From contig JARGSG010000070.1 of the NCBI GenBank assembly GCA_030374805.1, positions 62,001 to 126,000 on the forward strand: DNA of 64,000 nt, written 5' to 3'. The stretch comes from Gracilaria gracilis (lineage: Eukaryota; Rhodophyta; Florideophyceae; Gracilariales; Gracilariaceae). A program made the position numbers and the translations under genes. Below are positions 59,224 through 64,000 of this stretch, piece after piece (the first letter of the stretch is position 1; every line of letters begins with the position of its first letter). The notes below the pieces were generated by a model. It was not told the DNA's origin, ran no database searches, and saw nothing but the letters and a program-made list of their open reading frames with translations.

Positions 59224-60174
59224 ATGCATGGTGTCAGGAAAGGGGCGCGACCGAGCGCCGCCGAACAGAAGCGCGAGCTAGAAAGAGCTGCCATTTGCGC
59301 CGACTTGATCCGTAAGGCACTCCAACTCAGAAGCGAGCCGTTGGAACCCCCGCTTGAAAAGTCTTTCTACGATCAATACCACGTCGTGGAGAGGGCGCTT
59401 GAAACAAACCCGGACGAGTATTCCCTGTGGGCTTTCCGCCGCGATGTCTTGCTATGCAGAAGCGAATACGAATCTACTGACGCTATTCTCAGAGCATGGA
59501 AAGAAGAGCTGTTTCTAACCACCAGAGCGCTTCAGCGACATCCAAAAGCTTACCCAGCGTGGCAGCATCGCTTATGGTTGTTGGAAGATTCCAAACTGGC
59601 GCAACACCTTCCATCTGAAGTGCGATCGGAGGCCATACAAAGCGAATGGAAGTTGAGTGCTTACATGCTTTCAAAGGATGGGCGCAACTTTCATGGCTGG
59701 GCTCACAGAATGAGGATCAGGTCTGCTCTGACATCTGCCGTGCCAGAGAAGCAACCTCATCTTCAGAAAGAAGAGCTTGATTTCGCACAAGACAAGATCA
59801 ATGATGACTTTTCAAACTACTCAGCCTGGCACCATCGCAGCGTGCTGCTCCCTAAAGTGCATGATCGCTGCTCCGAGAGTTTTTTGACCGACGAATTGCA
59901 GTACGTGAAGCAGGCGTTCTATACTGAACCAAACGTACAATCTGCGTGGTTCTACCATCGATGGCTCCTCGCGGGCGCACCTGCGAGACGGAAAAAGGCT
60001 CCAGTGCAGAAACAAATACTTGAAGACGAGTTGGAAGCTTGCAATGAGTTACTAGACATTGAGCCGGAAGCAAGATATGCGCTTCAGACTAAAGCTCAGT
60101 TGCTGATACAGTTGGAACGGGGACAAGAAGCCGAGAAAGTTCTTGACGATCTCGAACGTCTTGTAAGTGCCTAA
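59224..60174 (+). CDS. RABGGTA: Rab geranylgeranyltransferase alpha subunit
   Basis: A 316-residue intronless protein. It starts MHGVRKGARPSAAEQKRELE, the family's MHGRxK-xxxxEQxxxK start. At least five PPTA repeats follow: ALETNPDEYSLWAFRRDVL, ALQRHPKAYPAWQHRLWLL, SKDGRNFHGWAHRMRI, NDDFSNYSAWHHRSVLL and YTEPNVQSAWFYHRWLL, each with the conserved W-x-x-R/H-R core. With its beta subunit and REP it attaches geranylgeranyl groups to Rab GTPases. The Ig-like and LRR domains of the mammalian alpha subunit are absent, as in yeast Bet4. Confidence 0.93.
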   Translation: MHGVRKGARPSAAEQKRELERAAICADLIRKALQLRSEPLEPPLEKSFYDQYHVVERALETNPDEYSLWAFRRDVLLCRSEYESTDAILRAWKEELFLTTRALQRHPKAYPAWQHRLWLLEDSKLAQHLPSEVRSEAIQSEWKLSAYMLSKDGRNFHGWAHRMRIRSALTSAVPEKQPHLQKEELDFAQDKINDDFSNYSAWHHRSVLLPKVHDRCSESFLTDELQYVKQAFYTEPNVQSAWFYHRWLLAGAPARRKKAPVQKQILEDELEACNELLDIEPEARYALQTKAQLLIQLERGQEAEKVLDDLERLVSA

Positions 60175-62159
<1,985 letters not shown>

Positions 62160-64000
62160 TATGAATGCCTCTTCTTTCCCCGCGTTAATGGTGTTCTCGC
62201 GCAAATGCCTGCAAGCAATAAGAACAATAAGACCTCCATATATTTCACTTCCAGATTGGTTGACATGTTCAACGCCCGACTACAGCGTTGAAGAAAGCTC
62301 TGCTTAGAACTCACCTCAGCACTACCTCATGTTAGCTGACGATGGAATAAGAAGATTGTATGCAACTTTGACTTCGACCCAACGGACATGGAGGGTCTTA
62401 AGACGTGGTTGCGTTGGAGACGGCGACATTCATCGCCATCGAAAGATATTGTGGGTTACCGCAGCTTGGGCGGGTCGTATGGGCGTCTCCTATTTCAAAG
62501 CTGCCCCCCCCCCCCCCCCCCCCCCCCTAACCCCCACCCTATTTGCTCCAAGTTGGAAAATGATCGAACCAGTCTCCTTGGGAGGCATGGTAAACAACAG
62601 CTTTCGTCTTTTTTTAGCGTTATCTCTTAAGAGTTTGGCTGGGTAGAAAGACTTGTGCAAAGGGTTAACCCAGTGCGCGCTCCTGTACTAAGGAATAACC
62701 AAAACTCTGCACAGACCAGTCTTCCGAGAGAGGCGCTACTCCCCACAAAGTTGCTCTCAGCGAGGCGCTGAATTGGAATTTCTGGACCATGATTGCCCTT
62801 GGTTAAAATTCGTTCTAGAACATTGAAAAGAAGGTTGTTCTGCATCATCCTCTCCCAGGCCAATGCTCCATGGTTGTTTCTCAGCTTCAAAGCTTCATAG
62901 CTTCAAACTCCCATATCTTCCTATGTTGCAAAGCCGAGACGCTCAGTTTCAGGGGAATGTTTACGTTATCCTTGACCTAAGAGAAAGTGAATCAGTCAAG
63001 CATTGCGGTCACGACGCGTATTTCGCTTAAGATATCGCTTTAAGGTTGAAGCCGCGAGCCGCAACTAACCACTTTAGCTAAACATGTGCTATTAAGCGCC
63101 TTTGGTTTGAAGCAACGTTTGGACTGGTATTTTGCACTGCTTGCAAGCACCATCTTCAACTTCTTTTGCCCTCTTACGGCGTAGATGAAATTGTTTAACG
63201 TATGAAAGAGCTCTTCCAAGCGTGTGTAAGAAGTTGCTCCAACCACGGATAGGAGGACTATCTCTTTAACCTCCTTAACACATGGAAGTGTTAAAGAGTT
63301 TACCTGAATACATGTTGTACTTCTTTTTGTTCCAAAAGGGAAGCAAAACAACTGCAGTGCGTCTCTCTCCCGCCCCTTACGGCCATGAAAACACAAGCAT
63401 AACTATAACTTTGTGCGGAACGTGTCTATTGAAAGAAGAGTTCTCTCACGAGGAAGGCCAGTATCCTTTCAAATCATTTTAAACTATAACAGCAACAACT
63501 AACCCTGCACGCTCACCAAGGCGAGGCAAGCATAATCGTCAAGATATAGTTCCCGTTGAGCAACATCGTTTTCCACATCGTTTACAACGTCCGTGCTGAA
63601 GAGTGTCAAAAGCAGTATTCAATTCCAAAACCTTATAGTGTCTTCTCCGAACGCGTATACTGCTGGGACCGTTTTGGGATACAATAATAAGGTTTTGAAA
63701 CGTCTTAGATCGAAGATCTCTAAGGAAGATAACTGCAAATTATTGCAGCTTTCCGGAACCTCCGTGGATGTGCTCAAGAACGATTCATCATTGAGCCCTG
63801 TTCTCCTTACGACTTCAGATTACCTACTCTGATTTAGGCGGAGAGAGAAAAGTCTAGCTAGCTAGAGAGAAGAGCCAAGTTCAACGAAAACATACTAATA
63901 CAATTAAATAAATCTAAATGCATAATATTATGGAATCCAACTTGGATTCCTGGATTATCCAAGTCAGGAGCCAAATCTAAACTACGAAGGTAGTTCGACT
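62160..64000. other. Gene-poor right end
   Basis: No gene is supported in 1.8 kb. It contains the C24 tract (62504-62527), an 11-bp inverted repeat CAAAACCTTAT (63626-63636)/ATAAGGTTTTG (63687-63697) and the palindrome GGAATCCAA-C-TTGGATTCC (63932-63950). TACGAAGGTA, the shorter form of the dispersed motif, lies near 63985. Confidence 0.45.
62504..62527 (+). repeat. Poly-C tract (24 C)
   Basis: An uninterrupted run of 24 cytosines followed by TAACCCCCACCC. Length is likely to vary between individuals or be uncertain in assembly. Confidence 0.85.

Overview
The window is nuclear DNA of a photosynthetic eukaryote, most likely a red alga. This is an inference, not a database match. Three nuclear genes encode plastid-type proteins: an EGY-type site-2 protease relative, a PAP/fibrillin protein and a bacterial-type release factor 1. 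The complex I 30 kDa subunit, mitochondrially encoded in land plants, is here a nuclear gene with a presequence. Glutamate-cysteine ligase is of the animal/fungal type, not the green-plant type. Genes are compact and mostly intronless. The introns I can reconstruct are short (58-123 nt) and use GTAAGT/GTACGT donors and, in one case, a perfect TACTAAC branch site. Gene-dense blocks alternate with mobile-element-rich gaps, as in florideophytes such as Chondrus.

Layout. 1-5.1 kb: one large Mutator-like transposon gene running off the left edge, with a Ulp1 protease, two FAR1-like zinc modules, a MULE transposase core and a SWIM finger in one reading frame across a 58-nt intron. 6-29 kb: housekeeping block with RWDD1/Gir2-like protein, RNase P/MRP Rpp14/Pop5 protein, PRP28 helicase, EGY3-like pseudoprotease, STAR1/FetA-like ABC ATPase, proline-rich repeat protein, PAP/fibrillin, NEPRO/RMP1-like protein, CDK12/CDKC-like kinase, extended synaptotagmin, NDUFS3, PET117, glutamate-cysteine ligase and a Ser/Pro-rich orphan. 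29-35 kb: element-rich stretch with a LINE-type RNase H ORF that carries a Tudor-like insertion, tandem repeats and a perfect 51-nt palindrome. 35-54.8 kb: four-finger C2H2 protein in five exons, BET bromodomain protein, four-TM protein, a 1762-residue Sel1-armadillo protein, Sey1/RHD3-like GTPase, MAT1-like protein without a RING, REV7 in three exons and an F-box protein. 57-62 kb: orphan protein, Rab geranylgeranyltransferase alpha and organellar release factor 1. The rest shows no gene I can support.

Neighbours are mostly in alternating orientation, giving divergent pairs with short shared promoters (NDUFS3/PET117 is the clearest, both serving mitochondrial respiration) and convergent pairs whose stops may be only 34 bp apart (NEPRO-like/CDK). 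Several products belong to shared complexes or processes: RNase P/MRP (Rpp14-like, RMP1-like), transcription kinases (MAT1, CDK12-like), respiratory chain (NDUFS3, PET117) and membrane traffic (Sey1-like, E-Syt, RabGGTase).

The most unexpected signal is a dispersed non-coding pseudo-palindrome, TACC-N3-GGTA (most often TACCAACGGTA). By hand I find it 12 times, all outside coding regions, where about one is expected by chance. Four copies lie 60-122 bp upstream of a start codon. It looks like a binding site for an unknown, possibly Myb-like, regulator.
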